Assembly (NCBI GenBank): GCA_947579605.1
Contig: OX388306.1
Coordinates: forward strand, 2,914,001 to 2,978,000
Direction of reading: 5' to 3'
DNA length: 64,000 bases
Source: Athripsodes cinereus
Lineage: Eukaryota > Arthropoda > Insecta > Trichoptera > Leptoceridae
The notes below the pieces were generated by a model. It worked only from the letters and a program-made list of their open reading frames with translations, did no database searches and was not told where the DNA came from. Below are positions 43,656-55,139 of the stretch, one piece after another. Numbering within the stretch: the first letter of the stretch is position 1; each line of letters starts with the position of its first letter. Made by a program: the position numbers and the translations under genes.

Positions 43656-43693
43656 AATGTAATAAATTCGTGTTCGTTCGAGGTCACCATTTA
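42890..43693 (-). other. 5' leader of the LTR retrotransposon
   Basis: ~800 bp of AT-rich untranslated leader between 5' LTR and gag. Contains a homopolymer run, T on plus (43596..43647, one G at 43617), i.e. poly-A in the RNA sense. The primer-binding site candidate is at its LTR-proximal end. Confidence 0.75.
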
Positions 43694-44170
43694 TATGGAT
43701 GGAAGGGCTTTGTTGGTATAGATTGTTAAATGATAAATATCCTCACAGATCCACTGTGTACATATTTTCCCTTTCTTCCATATACAATTTGCAGAAGGCT
43801 TGATAAGTAAGAAAATTAGTTTGACTCTAAATGATTATATGAAATTACATGCTGTGATTAAAAAGGAACGAAATGAAACAGTAATATTTTACTTACATGA
43901 AAATATGCTTTCACAAAGTTTATTCACCCATGATAAAATTAACAATAAAAATGTTAGTAATGTGTTAGACTAAAGTATGTTGTTTGCTGGACGCTCAATA
44001 GAGATCTAACCTAGCTAATTATTCACTACTTCCACCAGACATAATTGTTAAGGAAATATTCATCGCCATCTACCTATGATCGTTGTAAACTAATACCTAG
44101 CTAGTTACCAAGATATTTAGTAATTATTTTCAATGCGTGCTTCTTGATACTTCAGGTAGATGTCGCCACA
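43694..44170 (-). repeat. 5' LTR (promoter-bearing)
   Basis: 477 bp, one difference from the 3' LTR. By family knowledge it carries the promoter and R/U5 segments; no TATA box was pinned down. Confidence 0.9.
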
Positions 44171-44217
44171 ATTTCATTACAAAAACAGCGCAATATAAGT
44201 GATCTAATAATAATCAT
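44171..44217 (+). mobile_element. LINE 3' UTR, right part
   Basis: ATTTCATTACAAAAACAGCG then AATATAAGTGATCTAATAAT; second half of the LINE end split by the LTR element. Confidence 0.5.
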
Positions 44218-44919
44218 GTTGGAGTAAAAATTATATTTTTCCCATGTGTAAGGTCCCATTGTGCGGTATTTTCTTGGCAAAATGCAGGTAATTTTGGTCA
44301 CACAATCTGGCAACCCTGATTTTGACACTAGTATCTCTATGCTTATTATGACAGTTTTGAATTGTTTACGTTTAGTGTTAGAAATTCTATAATTATTTTG
44401 AATTTAGAATACTTTCATGAAATTTAAAATTACTGCAAACCATACAATAATAATTTTATTATACGAAAGTACAAATCGCGGACATTATTCTTTATTTGAA
44501 ATGTAATTATATTCCTAAAAAATAGATGTAACGCAAATAATGCTTTAGAGCCACAAATTTCTTTTCAGAGTGAGTCATAAAACAGAATTATAAAGTTGGT
44601 ATGCAATTCTAACAATTATCTTTATCAATAGACAGTATCTTAATATCTAAATTTTGAAAATCTTATGTTTTTAGATGCATGTTTTGAATAAATGAAATAC
44701 TTCTAATGAAACAGATTGATGCAAGCATAATATTGAAATGATATCCTTTACAAAAGTGCCTAACTACCATTATGTTAAATGCAAGTTTTAGAAATGTTAT
44801 CTATGGCTTGGTATAGTTATATTATATGATGACATTATATTATGAGATAATTAAGAATGATGCATCTCACACCCTTTTCTGTGATTGTTATAACAGATAA
44901 CTTTATTTAGAAATTAAAA
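44218..44919. other. No recognised feature
   Basis: AT-rich; nothing supportable. Confidence 0.45.
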
Positions 44920-45220
44920 GAAACTCAGAATATCCTTCAATAAAATAAGAACACATATAAATAGTATTGTTGTAGATATGAGTTTTTTTATTTTATTTTG
45001 ATGTTTACCTTACTTTGACAAAAGAACATTGAAGCATCATTGAATTAGTTCTGTGTTTTTGATATTATTGGTAACCATATTTTGAAATAAAAAGAAACTG
45101 AATATCAACAATAAAATAAGAACACATATTAATAGCATGGTCGTAGATATATGAGATTTTTAGTGATTTTCAAGTTTACCAAACATCGACAAAAGATCGT
45201 TGATACATCATCATTTATAA
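44920..45220. repeat. Diverged two-copy direct repeat (~165 bp)
   Basis: AATAAAATAAGAACACATAT, AATAGTATTGTTGTAGATAT and GACAAAAGAACATTGAAGCA (first copy) return as AATAAAATAAGAACACATAT, AATAGCATGGTCGTAGATAT and GACAAAAGATCGTTGATACA (second copy). Non-coding tandem duplication. Confidence 0.6.
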
Positions 45221-46134
45221 ATTAAATCTTTATAAAAGTATACATATTAAATGTTTTCAGCTCGCCTACTGGATGATACATATCGTACAGAGGACATAAA
45301 AGTCAAAAAACAAACAAACTAATGAACTGATGTACCAACCAAAATATTAATGTATTGTATTCTATGTCATTCATGTCGGCCATTATGAAATTAGCCCAAG
45401 ATGTCAAAAATATGCAATTTTAACTTGCATAATTCAGGAGTTTTTATCATAATCAAACACAACAGTTTATAACCAAAATAATCCCCAAATGTTTAGTTTC
45501 AGTACTGATGTATTTCGCATCACATCCATTGTGAAATTAATTCAGTACACTGAAAAATGTTCGACCATGAATATTGCTACTTACAAAAACTTTCATAGAT
45601 TTTTCCATACAAATTTTATTATTATAATTTCTTTATCAATACATAAGATATTTTAAATGTTTTTGGCCTTGAACGTGCCCAGGAGATGAGACCTCGTATA
45701 GAGTGTATTATTTTACTTCTGTCTTTCCTTATTTCAGAGTCCATAAAGGACATACGCACATACGAACCGACTCAAATATTTATGTGTGGATTTATTTATT
45801 TTATTCTTCTTGCACATCATTATTCATATAATAAATTAAATAAAGCAATATACCTACATAATAAATTTATTTTTTTACATAAAAAGACTAATAACACAAA
45901 TAATATTAGTTCACTTAACATTTTTTTAAATCTGTAATTAATTAAACTCTTAAAATTATTAGTTCAAACAATATTGAGGTGTTTTTAGAGCAAAAAATAA
46001 AAATAAAACAAAATATTTACAAGACTGCAAAATCATGAAAAAAGTCCATTTGACCTTTGATATTTTTTAAGTAAATTTTTTAATAATTTGATACAGTAAA
46101 TATCATGCACTCATCTAAGTTATTAATTTTTAAA
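45221..46134. other. AT-rich, with a LINE-E tail scrap near 45795..45890
   Basis: TTTATTCTTCTTGCACATCA matches the start of the reversed LINE-E ends at 23346 and 60515. Otherwise nothing was recognised. Confidence 0.4.
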
Positions 46135-46272
46135 ATGAAACACGATATATAGTTATTCCACTATTGATATTCCACACTCAATAATGGAATAACTATATAC
46201 CTACTTATCGTGTTTCATTTTAAAAATATTTAAATGAACTTCCACCAAGAACCATCGGTCAATAAATTAAAC
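46135..46272 (+). repeat. rep-P copy 2 with foldback
   Basis: TGAAACACGATATATAGTTA TTCCACTATTGA is inverted as CAATAATGGAATAACTATAT ... CGTGTTTCA (46137..46226). rep-P sequence AACTTCCACCAAGAACCATC GGTCAATAAA follows. Compared with copy 1, the left arm is a partial inverted duplicate of the repeat. Confidence 0.55.
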
Positions 46273-46310
46273 ATCTAAATTATCATGAATTGAACATTTT
46301 GGCGTGACTC

Positions 46311-46600
46311 TCAACGATTTGCAGACAGCGCGTTTTGCGATATTTCGGGCACATTGCAAGAAGAAAGCATGACAACCTAGAAAAAGTAATTATGACTGGG
46401 GTTGTAGAAGGGAGGAGGGGAAGGGGCAGAGTGTCAATAAGATGGAGCGACCAAATTAAGGAGGCCACACAGAGCTCACATCACAGGGCCTTAGACATGG
46501 CAGAGGATCGCTAAACATGGAGACAGATGGTTTACAGAACGAGGCATGATGGTCACTATCCGAGGATTGAGGGACCGACAGAGATGATGATGATGAACTT
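46311..46600 (+). pseudogene. LINE ORF2 C-terminal fragment, GAT-repeat tail
   Basis: Encodes YFGHIARRKHDNLEKVIMTG, RRGRGRVSIRWSDQIKEATQ and HRALDMAEDR, then a TAA, then WRQMVYRTRHDGHYPRIEG. Ends in GATGATGATGATGAA. The 'GH-x-A-R' and 'RW-x-D-x-I' blocks are typical of insect LINE C-termini. One nonsense codon is visible. Confidence 0.6.
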
Positions 46601-47104
46601 TAAATTTTCAAATTTATAGTAGAAAGCTTTAAAAATGAGATTATATATTTAGAAATTACACTTCCCTTAGATCTCATAGGGTTAATAAGCTCCATTTAAT
46701 AGTTAATGCTAAATTTGAATGATAGTAGAAGATATTAAGACATTTTACGGAAGAATTAATGTTCATATTATTATTATTATTCAGGAAGGTTTAAGAAGTT
46801 TCTATTTTGTCCATTTAACCTTATTCAAATCGCCACTCGAGCAAGTAGTCCCCACAATAAAGGCCACTTCATTACAAATTCATTCGGGCTTGAGGTCCCT
46901 CATTGTTTGCTACAACACTCGAGTGAGTGAGTAAGATATTATTATAGTAAGATATGTAGGTACTGTGTGGTTTCATGCCTGGTGGCAAGGGTGAATGATT
47001 TTCTAAACACCATATATACTTAATTTGTACAATTATTATGGTTCCATTATTATCACTCTTCTTGGATAAATTGAAACAAGATTTTCCTTTATTATAAATA
47101 GACT

Positions 47105-47362
47105 CTCTCTCTCGCTTGAGATTGGCTGGTCACATAACCAAAACGGACAACGACAACCCTGTAAAACGACTCACACTACAAAGACGAAGAAGACCAGGAA
47201 GGCAAAAACTGTGAAGGATAGACTCTGTCAGCACCGATGCATCTACACTGCATATTACAAACTGGAAGACAAACGCAAAGGACAGCTGATGAGAGTGGAA
47301 GAAATTTCTGGATTCAGCTGAGGCCCACCAAGGGTTATCGAGCTTATGATGATGGTACAATC
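47105..47362 (+). pseudogene. LINE ORF2 C-terminal fragment
   Basis: Encodes LRLAGHITKTDNDNPVKRLT and QRRRRPGRQKL, several stops, and WKKFLDSAEAHQGLSSL before a GATGATGG tail. A different LINE family from the one above; decayed. Confidence 0.5.
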
Positions 47363-47454
47363 ATAGATTCTCAACTCAACTCAACGTACACTTCGAGAGA
47401 AAAGGGCAAGAGATTATGGAACACTTATTTAGCACATAATTTCACTGTGACATA

Positions 47455-47500
47455 CTTAACATGAACTTTCACCAAGAACCGTTGGTCGAAAAAATCGATT
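47455..47500 (+). repeat. rep-P copy 3 (partial)
   Basis: ACATGAACTTTCACCAAGAA CCGTTGGTCGAAAAA. Confidence 0.4.
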
Positions 47501-48189
47501 TTATCACGGAGAGATTGATTGTCACTGGTGACGTAGATAGAAGGGACAAGAGAGCGTGAGGATAAGTCCTGCGAGGTGGATAGACATGATCGTAAATGTT
47601 TTAGCTTTTATGGGCACGGAGAAGACAACTTATGTGTTTATTAGGTAGTCTTTTACGAGATATTCAGGATACCTTATCGATGAACTGAAGATGTTAAATT
47701 TCTTTGAAATTTCAGAGCTATGAGCTATGAACAAAGCATTAATACCGTAACCGTAGTACATAATATTATTAACCTACCTCTGCGCACCAACTTTATAACC
47801 ATGACAATATATTTGAGCTTTATGTCTCGCTACGTGAGTTACCTACAATAATGTCAAGCCATTGACCCAGTTATATCACTGAATATCGGTTTCACAGTGA
47901 GTTTATGACAAAACCCCTTGAAATAACACACTTTATAAACTGTTATAGTACCTATATTGTAGTACTGTAGCTGAAACCGAAACGAATATCTTGCGAGATA
48001 ATAATAGAGATAACGGATCTTTTGTGGAGTACCCTGCAAAGAATTGTTCTCCCACTTTTTGCTGTCAGTTTTACAGTGTCCTGTTATAGGTTGGTGTCCG
48101 GAAAATAAACAGATTCTACATATAAAATAAAGCGATGAGCTTTGTCACCAATTTCAAAGTCAATGTGGAAGTATTAAATAATATATGTG

Positions 48190-48245
48190 TTTTATTAATT
48201 TCACATGCACTTCCGCCAAGTACCGTCGGTTGACAATATAAATTA
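48190..48245 (+). repeat. rep-P copy 4 (partial)
   Basis: ATTTCACATGCACTTCCGCC AAGTACCGTCGGTTGACAA. Confidence 0.4.
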
Positions 48246-48614
48246 CAATATACATATTAATAAATAAACCGAATTGAAGGGATACCAGATCCTTAACGGA
48301 TATAATCCGTTTCATCTTTAGTATTATTGAACTTTAACAAAAGAGTTCGAAAATGATGGACCTATAGGTACAATTCACAATCGAAGCGAGGATGTTCAAA
48401 ACATTAGACAAATTTATATCACCATTAAAGTGAATTTACGCCTGTACCACACATTTCGAAATTTATAGGCATTTATGTTATAAGCATTAATATTTATATA
48501 CCTGGCGTTATCAGGATAAATAAATTTGACGTTGTCACTAGAACAAGGACCCGTTAAACGTTTAGAATATTTACACATTTTTTATTGTTTAACCGGATTT
48601 GGATTCAGATGACA
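48246..48614. other. No recognised feature
   Basis: AT-rich; nothing supportable. Confidence 0.4.
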
Positions 48615-48960
48615 AAACTAATCAGAAATCTTGATTGGAGAACCATGTACACAATGTAAAATTGTGCAAAATCTAATCGGAAGAAGTCCATTTCAGATCT
48701 GAAATATTACATCACAATAAAAGATGGTTGGTTCTGTGATTTCGATAAAGCGTCTCTCGATTGATAGGCTTAACATCTTGACAGTGAGAATGGTGGAATA
48801 AGTGAACGTTGTCCATGGACACCGAAAGTGATCACTTAAATCAGCCTAGAGCCAATTCGTAAGCGTCAGGACGCCTTTCTCACTTTTTCCGATTAGATTT
48901 TGCACAATGTTGCATTGTGTAGACATGATTCTCCAATCGAGATTTCTGAAGGGCCCGTAA
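48615..48960. repeat. Inverted repeat with ~65-bp arms
   Basis: Left arm (48620..48690) AGAAATCTTGATTGGAGAAC, CATGTACACAATGTAAAATT, GTGCAAAATCTAATCGGAAG. Right arm (48885..48955) is its inverse with a few changes, e.g. TTCCGATTAGATTTTGCACA and GATTCTCCAATCGAGATTTC. A spacer of ~195 bp. No coding content. Confidence 0.65.
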
Positions 48961-48982
48961 GTTATAAAACTGTTTTGAAATA

Positions 48983-49225
48983 TGGCTGAGAGGTTTGGTG
49001 CTCGAAAAACGTGGTGGTTCGAGTTTGAAGAAGTTTGAATGGCAAGACTATTTATTAACAACCAGATCCTGCAAGATGGACAGTAGGTGTTGAGCACACT
49101 AAAAAGGAGAGTATCTATGCATGGAGAACTGCATGACAGAAACGGAAGCGAAAAGAGTATGCAAGGATTGTATTATCATCGCCCTCTACGCTCCTCGCGG
49201 GAGCACAGGGCAGAAACCAGCCCAC
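48983..49225 (+). pseudogene. LINE-A relic
   Basis: GGCTGAGAGGTTTGGTGCTC, CAGATCCTGCAAGATGGACA and CATGACAGAAACGGAAGCGA are diverged versions of LINE-A. Many small indels; older than the other LINE-A copies. Confidence 0.5.
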
Positions 49226-49679
49226 GCCATACTCGAATAAGGATGTTTCAATGAAAATTTGCACAAGGCATTGACAAGACTCGTGACAATTCTCTCACAA
49301 CAAATTGTGTATTATTTTGTTCTGAATATTTAAGCAAACATACAATCATATAAAAGGACTAAAAAAACTGTATTTTTTTTTACCTACGAGAGTAATTCAA
49401 TACCTACTCGAACCATTTCTCGATAAATTTTACGACGAAAAGACATAATTGACTGCCTAGTTCTATAACTCAACAAGTCGAAATGTTATACATACATTTG
49501 AGAAATCGAAATTTTTGTAATAATGGTATACCTATTTATATTATTATGCTTTAAAAATGCGACGAGAAGTGTAATATACAAAATAATAATCACACTGTGA
49601 GAGGCTTTATGTTGTCTTTGTTCCGTTCAATAGTTAAACAATTGGAAATATTTATTTGTAGAATTGAAAATAGGTATAT

Positions 49680-50345
49680 CTTTTTTTATTTTTATTTATT
49701 TTATTACACTAATAAATTACAAATCTTAAACATATTTTCATTGATGCTGCCCAACTAGGTATAACCTGTACTAGAGCAAACATCTCACAAATATATTAAT
49801 CATATAGAAACATATACACAATCACAAAAAACATTCATCTCCTATATTTGCACAATCACATTCATAACAAGAAAAACACTGCTGTAAACCATCTATACAT
49901 GAAACAACACACAAACAAACCATTTCTCCATATAAAACCAGAAAAAAAACAACATATACCTCAACCACACACATCACAAATCCCACACGACATACTAACA
50001 CACGTATATCACCCCACATAAAACACAAAAACACAAAACAAATCATGGAACAAATCCTAAGATATCTTGCAATCTCTCCATTGGCAGATCAGACACCCAC
50101 CCATAACATGCTATTTGAAATTCAACAAAAACAGTGATTTCTCTAATCTTTAGAGGCATGATGTCAAACAGTCTAGGTGCCATCCACATAAACTGTCGCT
50201 GTCTGAATACTGTAGATCTGAATGGAATGATACAACAAAATGACACCATCTGTCTCGTGACTCTATTTTGCTGTGATCTCCTCCAACCCTGTGTAATTGT
50301 GTAAAACTGGACTAGTGCTTTCCTAATATATAGGTGTCTCACAGA
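49680..50345 (-). pseudogene. LINE-D copy: ORF2 C-terminus plus 3' UTR
   Basis: The minus-strand frame 50342..50043 encodes FRSTVFRQRQFMWMAPRLFD, IMPLKIREITVFVEFQI and a short tail, the 'F-x-x-x-P-x-LFN/D-x-LP-x-x-I' terminus of a non-LTR ORF2. About 300 bp downstream is the LINE-D end CTAGTACAGGTTATACCTAG, TTGGGCAGCATC and an A/AAAT tail. This copy links the tails at 6518, 22480 and 25095 to a LINE. Confidence 0.55.
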
Positions 50346-50689
50346 AATTCCATTAACTAACTATTTTATATATAAAGGGACCGTGTATCTTTTATAGTTA
50401 TTTGTTTGTGTAATTGATAGAGTGAAGTTGATAACATATATAACCATTAAACAAAAAAAAATGAGAATTTCAGCTTGTTGAGTTGTGGCACTGGACAGTC
50501 GAATAAACTCATAATAACACGATTGTATTTTTGTATGTTGACTGTTGGTACATTATTTTAGGCCTTATGAATGTTGTTGACATTTCAGTTATTGAAATTC
50601 ACATTAAAAAATGTATAAATAAGCAAAATATACAATAAATAATAATGTATTCATAGATGTTTATGTCTCTCTTCTTTAAGTTTACGATG
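50346..50689. other. No recognised feature
   Basis: AT-rich; nothing supportable. Confidence 0.4.
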
Positions 50690-50940
50690 AAAGGATGATG
50701 ATGAAAGAGGGGGTATGAGGAAACGCTGACGTCCAAGAACCACGTGGCTTGATCACGTGGATCAATTTCTTAAGAACGGCCCCGTGTTGAGTAAGAGAAA
50801 TTGGCGTGCATGTTTGAGAAACTGGATGAATGTAGAGGAAGCGAAAGAAGTATCTTAGGAGAGATCTATGTACATGGCGTTCCGTTCCCTCTGCCTTCCC
50901 CTCCTGGGGCGTAGCGTGAGGGTATAGTATTGTAAAGTTG
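50690..50940 (+). pseudogene. LINE-B 3' fragment
   Basis: AGAACCACGTGGCTTGATCA, GTGGATCAATTTCTTAAGAA, CGGCCCCGTGTTGAGTAAGA and TGGATGAATGTAGAGGAAGC match LINE-B coding DNA. Stops in every frame; tail GGGTATAGTATTG. Confidence 0.55.
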
Positions 50941-51201
50941 CAAACTTCATCACATATTTAAGAATCACGGTGTTGCTTTTCGTAAAAAATATGAGATATT
51001 TAGCTATGTACATACAACCTGGTGTTCGACCATATTATATTGAGCAATTACTTGGTAACCATTCAGATAAGCTGTCACGAAGCCGGATACATTTAATAAT
51101 TAGTGGGTAATCAACAGTTCATTTCTAATCAACAACATTACTATTAAATTGCGTTCTTTCGATACTTATAAACGCTAATTTATCTACAGATAAACATATA
51201 T

Positions 51202-51997
51202 CATACATACATACATACCATCACGCCGCTTCCCTCGCGGGGTAGGCAGAAAGGATCGAGCGCCACTTCCTTCTATCCTTGCATACATCTTTCGCTTCCG
51301 TCACTGTCATACAATTCAAGATTTGATTTAAATGATCTTGCCATTTAATCCTCGGACGTCCACGTCTCCGAGCACCATTCCTCTCAGCCAAATATATCTT
51401 CTTAGTCATTCTGTCCTCATTCATTCTTTCCACGTGCCCAAACCATCTTAACTTATTTACATTCATCCTTGTTATTACACCAACTTTCATTCCACATTCC
51501 TTTCGTATATCACTGTTACGCACACGATCTCTCAGACTTTTACCACACATCCTTCTCAACGATCTCATTTCCACTGCATTTATGCCACTTTCATCCTTCT
51601 TTAACCATGTCCACGTCTCACTTGCATACATAAGTGTTGGCACTAAGATAGCAGAGTGCACCAACCTTTTAGCTGTGGTGGATATGTTTCTATTTGCAAT
51701 TATTGGTCGGATTGCACCACTTACCTTATTGCCAGCAACTTTTCTCCTTTCAATATCGCTTTCACACTTCCCATCTCTCGTGAACAAACTACCTAAGTAC
51801 ACACATTCGTCAACTTGCTCTAACACTTCGTTGTCAATCATTACCTGGCATACTGTTCTCTCACTTCCTCTTTCAAACACCATGATTTTTGTCTTTTTTG
51901 CATTCATTCTCAATCCATTAATCGCACAATTTTCATACACACACGTCATCATTCGCTGTAGATCACTTTCACTTTCAGCCATCAATACCAAATCATC
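51202..51997 (-). mobile_element. LINE-A fragment with 12-bp target duplication
   Basis: The longest LINE-A copy: 256 codons open on the minus strand. It begins at the catalytic DD (DDLVLMAESESDLQRMM), then INGLRMNAKKTKIMVFERGS, CVYLGSLFTRDGKCESDIER, VPTLMYASETWTW, WFGHVERMNEDRMTKKIYLA and RKWRSILSAYPAREAA. Flanking repeats ATAAACATATAT (51190..51201 and 51998..52009) mark target-primed insertion with 5' truncation exactly at the active site. An in-frame gap of 19 codons (between DHLNQIL and NCMTVTEAK) distinguishes it. GTAT-repeat tail. Confidence 0.8.
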
Positions 51998-52399
51998 ATA
52001 AACATATATTATATACAGAAATGTCTATCTATTATTCGCATCTTAGTTATCAGACATGACACATAAAATTTACGGGTTTTTATCAATTTTCTACCGAAAT
52101 AAGATTACTAAACCGTACGCACTTGATAACTTAACAGTCTTATCTTTTCTGAACGATTTTACACTGTTTGAATAATAATATAAACTTATCTGCTTTCTTT
52201 GCACTTGAAAAAAAAACACACCCCGACTTGAATAATAATATATGTGAATACCATTTTAAAATAAGATACTAAGTACCAGAATATTGAAATTAAGAGGCAA
52301 GGTTAAAATGTGATTATGAGTTAAAATTATTTTAATTGAATTAAAATGATGTGAATTGTTTACAGAAATGAATATTCACACATGTGATGTAAACAATTT

Positions 52400-52500
52400 T
52401 TTTTGAGTTTGAAAAAGACAACATGTCGAAATCTGGTCACTGAATAAAAGAGCATAGTAAAACTCTACAAAGTTTTTTGTTTTTATTTACATTAAATTAT
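52400..52500 (+). repeat. Diverged single copy of the 87-bp repeat
   Basis: AAAAAGACAACATGTCGAAA TCTGGTCACTGAATAAAAGA and AACTCTACAAAG align with the minus strand of the array at 30244..30495. Confidence 0.5.
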
Positions 52501-53005
52501 ATACAATTTTTTTAAATTAAAATTACACCTGATATATGTATTGAAAAAAAAATATAAAAAAATAAATGAAGAGGGCTCTGAGTGCCAACTTCAATATCTC
52601 TAAAAGGCATCAAACGTAATAGTTTGGCAATATTCATAGTCGCCTCACTACGAAATAAACACAGAAAACACCGTAGTGCGTTTTTTGTAGCATTGGCATA
52701 CCTACCTAGGTGCAAAGAAACGATCTTCATACTTTTATCATTTTTTTGTTTTTTGGCACTTAGTGTCCTATTAAAAATAGTATTCATGTATATTTAATGA
52801 AGTTTAAGTTTTTCATTTCAATTTAAAAATGCAGTATGATGTAATGATTGTTAGATATTTTGCTGAGACGATTATTGAGAAAATAAGTTTTACTTAACAT
52901 AGATTGCTCTGTTGTCAAAAGTTTGTTCGGTGAGTTGTAAAGTTCATTACCTGAAACGAAGAAAAAGTCTAAAGTCTTCCCATTTGGTTAATCTTGTCTT
53001 TGTGT
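52501..53005. other. No recognised feature
   Basis: Two opposing short frames only; nothing supportable. Confidence 0.4.
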
Positions 53006-53530
53006 TGTAATTTGACATGATACGATATGTTTTGGTTTTAATTTGTAATTTTATATGATGCAATGTGTTTTGTTTTTATTTTATGATTTGATATGATGTA
53101 GTATGTTATAATTTTATTTTATTTTATAATTTGATATGATACGGTGTATTTTTATTTTTTTTATTTTATAATTTTATGTGGTGTGTTGTAAATTTATTTT
53201 ATGGTTTGATATGATTCAATATGTTTTATTTTTATTTTATGATTTGACATGATGAATGTGCTGTAATTTATTCTATAATTTGACATGACAGTGTGTTTTA
53301 TTTTTATTTTGAAATTCGATGTGATGCAGTGTATTGTAACTTTATTTTATGGTTAGATATGATACAGTTTTTTTTATGATTTGACATGATGCTGTTGATA
53401 TGTTGTAATTTTATTATGTGGTTTATGTGACACAATGTGTTTAATTTTTATTTTTATAATTTGAAGTGATGCAGTATATTTTGTTTTTGTTTTGATTTTA
53501 ATTTGATACGATGGTGGTGTTGTACAATTG
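53006..53530. repeat. Degenerate AT-rich tandem repeat
   Basis: Repeated blocks of the type TTTGATATGATGCAGTGTGT followed by TTTATTTTTATTTTATRATT recur about ten times with a loose period of 40-60 bp and much drift. No coding meaning. Confidence 0.55.
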
Positions 53531-53544
53531 TTGTTTATAACTAT

Positions 53545-54212
<668 letters not shown>

Positions 54213-54379
54213 AGTACCATGAAGTACCTGCACACAGGAAAAGCAGTGAATTATAAAATAACATTGAAATAATCTATATTTTCTAGTGTTACTTTGTGGA
54301 AATTCATTATAAAAGATTATTTTATAAAATTAAAACACTGTTTTATTCTAATACGGGGATTGTTTATTTGTTATAAAAT

Positions 54380-54406
54380 TTTCGACTACAATGCAGTCAT
54401 CATCAG
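54380..54406 (-). ncRNA. Hammerhead-ribozyme-like motif
   Basis: Minus strand: CTGATGA, one U, GACTGC-ATT-GTAGTC (6-bp stem, 3-base loop, one G-U pair), then GAAA. CUGAUGA-stem II-GAAA is the hammerhead core. The extra U before stem II, and the unproven stems I and III, leave the call tentative. It may be a remnant of a retroelement end, since Penelope-like elements are known to carry such ribozymes. Confidence 0.35.
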
Positions 54407-54559
54407 TAACAACAACACAATACCAAAATTATAATCAAAGACATATAAGTACCTAATAATAAAATATTTAAAGGAGGAGTAAATTACAGTTGGTAGGTCT
54501 GTTTCAAATATTAAAATAAGACTTTATGACAAAAATAAAACACAAACAATATTATGTAT

Positions 54560-54830
54560 AGATATGTAATAATAATAATGGGGAAATATTTAAATTGACG
54601 ACCAAAAAAACAAATGGTCGACTAATAATAAATTTACTATTCTAATATTATTTGTGCGACAAAAAAGTTAAGTTGGCGACTACTTTGTGACAGAAATTCA
54701 TGACTGAGCTGGATAAAATGGGTGACTGTAATACTAGGTGAGCGACTGAAAATACTAAGCGGGCGACAAAAATACTGAATGAGCGACTATTTACTTACAT
54801 CGAACGGTTGACAGAAAATGCCAAGATAGA
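54560..54830. repeat. GCGAC quasi-tandem repeat (~20-21 bp)
   Basis: GGGTGACTGTAATACTAGG, TGAGCGACTGAAAATACTAA, GCGGGCGACAAAAATACTGA and TGAGCGACTATTTACTTACA follow each other with a 20-21 bp rhythm. Looser GCGAC/GTCGAC blocks precede them. A related piece (TAGTCGCTCACATTAAGTCG) lies reversed at about 55600. Confidence 0.45.
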
Positions 54831-55139
54831 TAAATGTAAAATTAAATTTTCCAAATTGTGGCTATATATAAGCTTTTTTTTTATTATGAATTGCTTTTAT
54901 TTATAAAGTAAATCGGCAGCGAGGGTCGGACCAATATTCTCTTGATCAAAAATACCTATTTGCTATCCGGCTGGCGACAACCTTTATTTTCACGATATTT
55001 TCGGTTTAATAAGCACGTCATCTTAAGTCAAATGCAACTCGTTTTAAAAATAATATACTGTCTGAAAAATTTCCTATTATTTGTCTGCGAAAATTCCGTC
55101 ACCCATGTAAAAAATTACAACACAAACTGTATTTTGTTG

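Larger units (their letters stand above)
38360..44170 (-). mobile_element. Ty3/gypsy-type LTR retrotransposon, apparently full length
   Basis: A 5,811-bp element on the minus strand: 5' LTR 43694..44170, leader, gag, pol, 3' LTR 38360..38836. The LTRs are 477 bp and differ at one base (38562 versus 43896). A 4-bp target duplication ATTT flanks it (38356..38359, 44171..44174). A polypurine tract CACTTGGAGGGGGCTG abuts the 3' LTR (38837..38852). Just inside the 5' LTR, TGGTGACCTCGAACGAAC is the likely primer-binding site; the tRNA was not identified. No env-like frame is present. Pol order protease-RT-RNase H-integrase places it in Ty3/gypsy. Confidence 0.92.
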
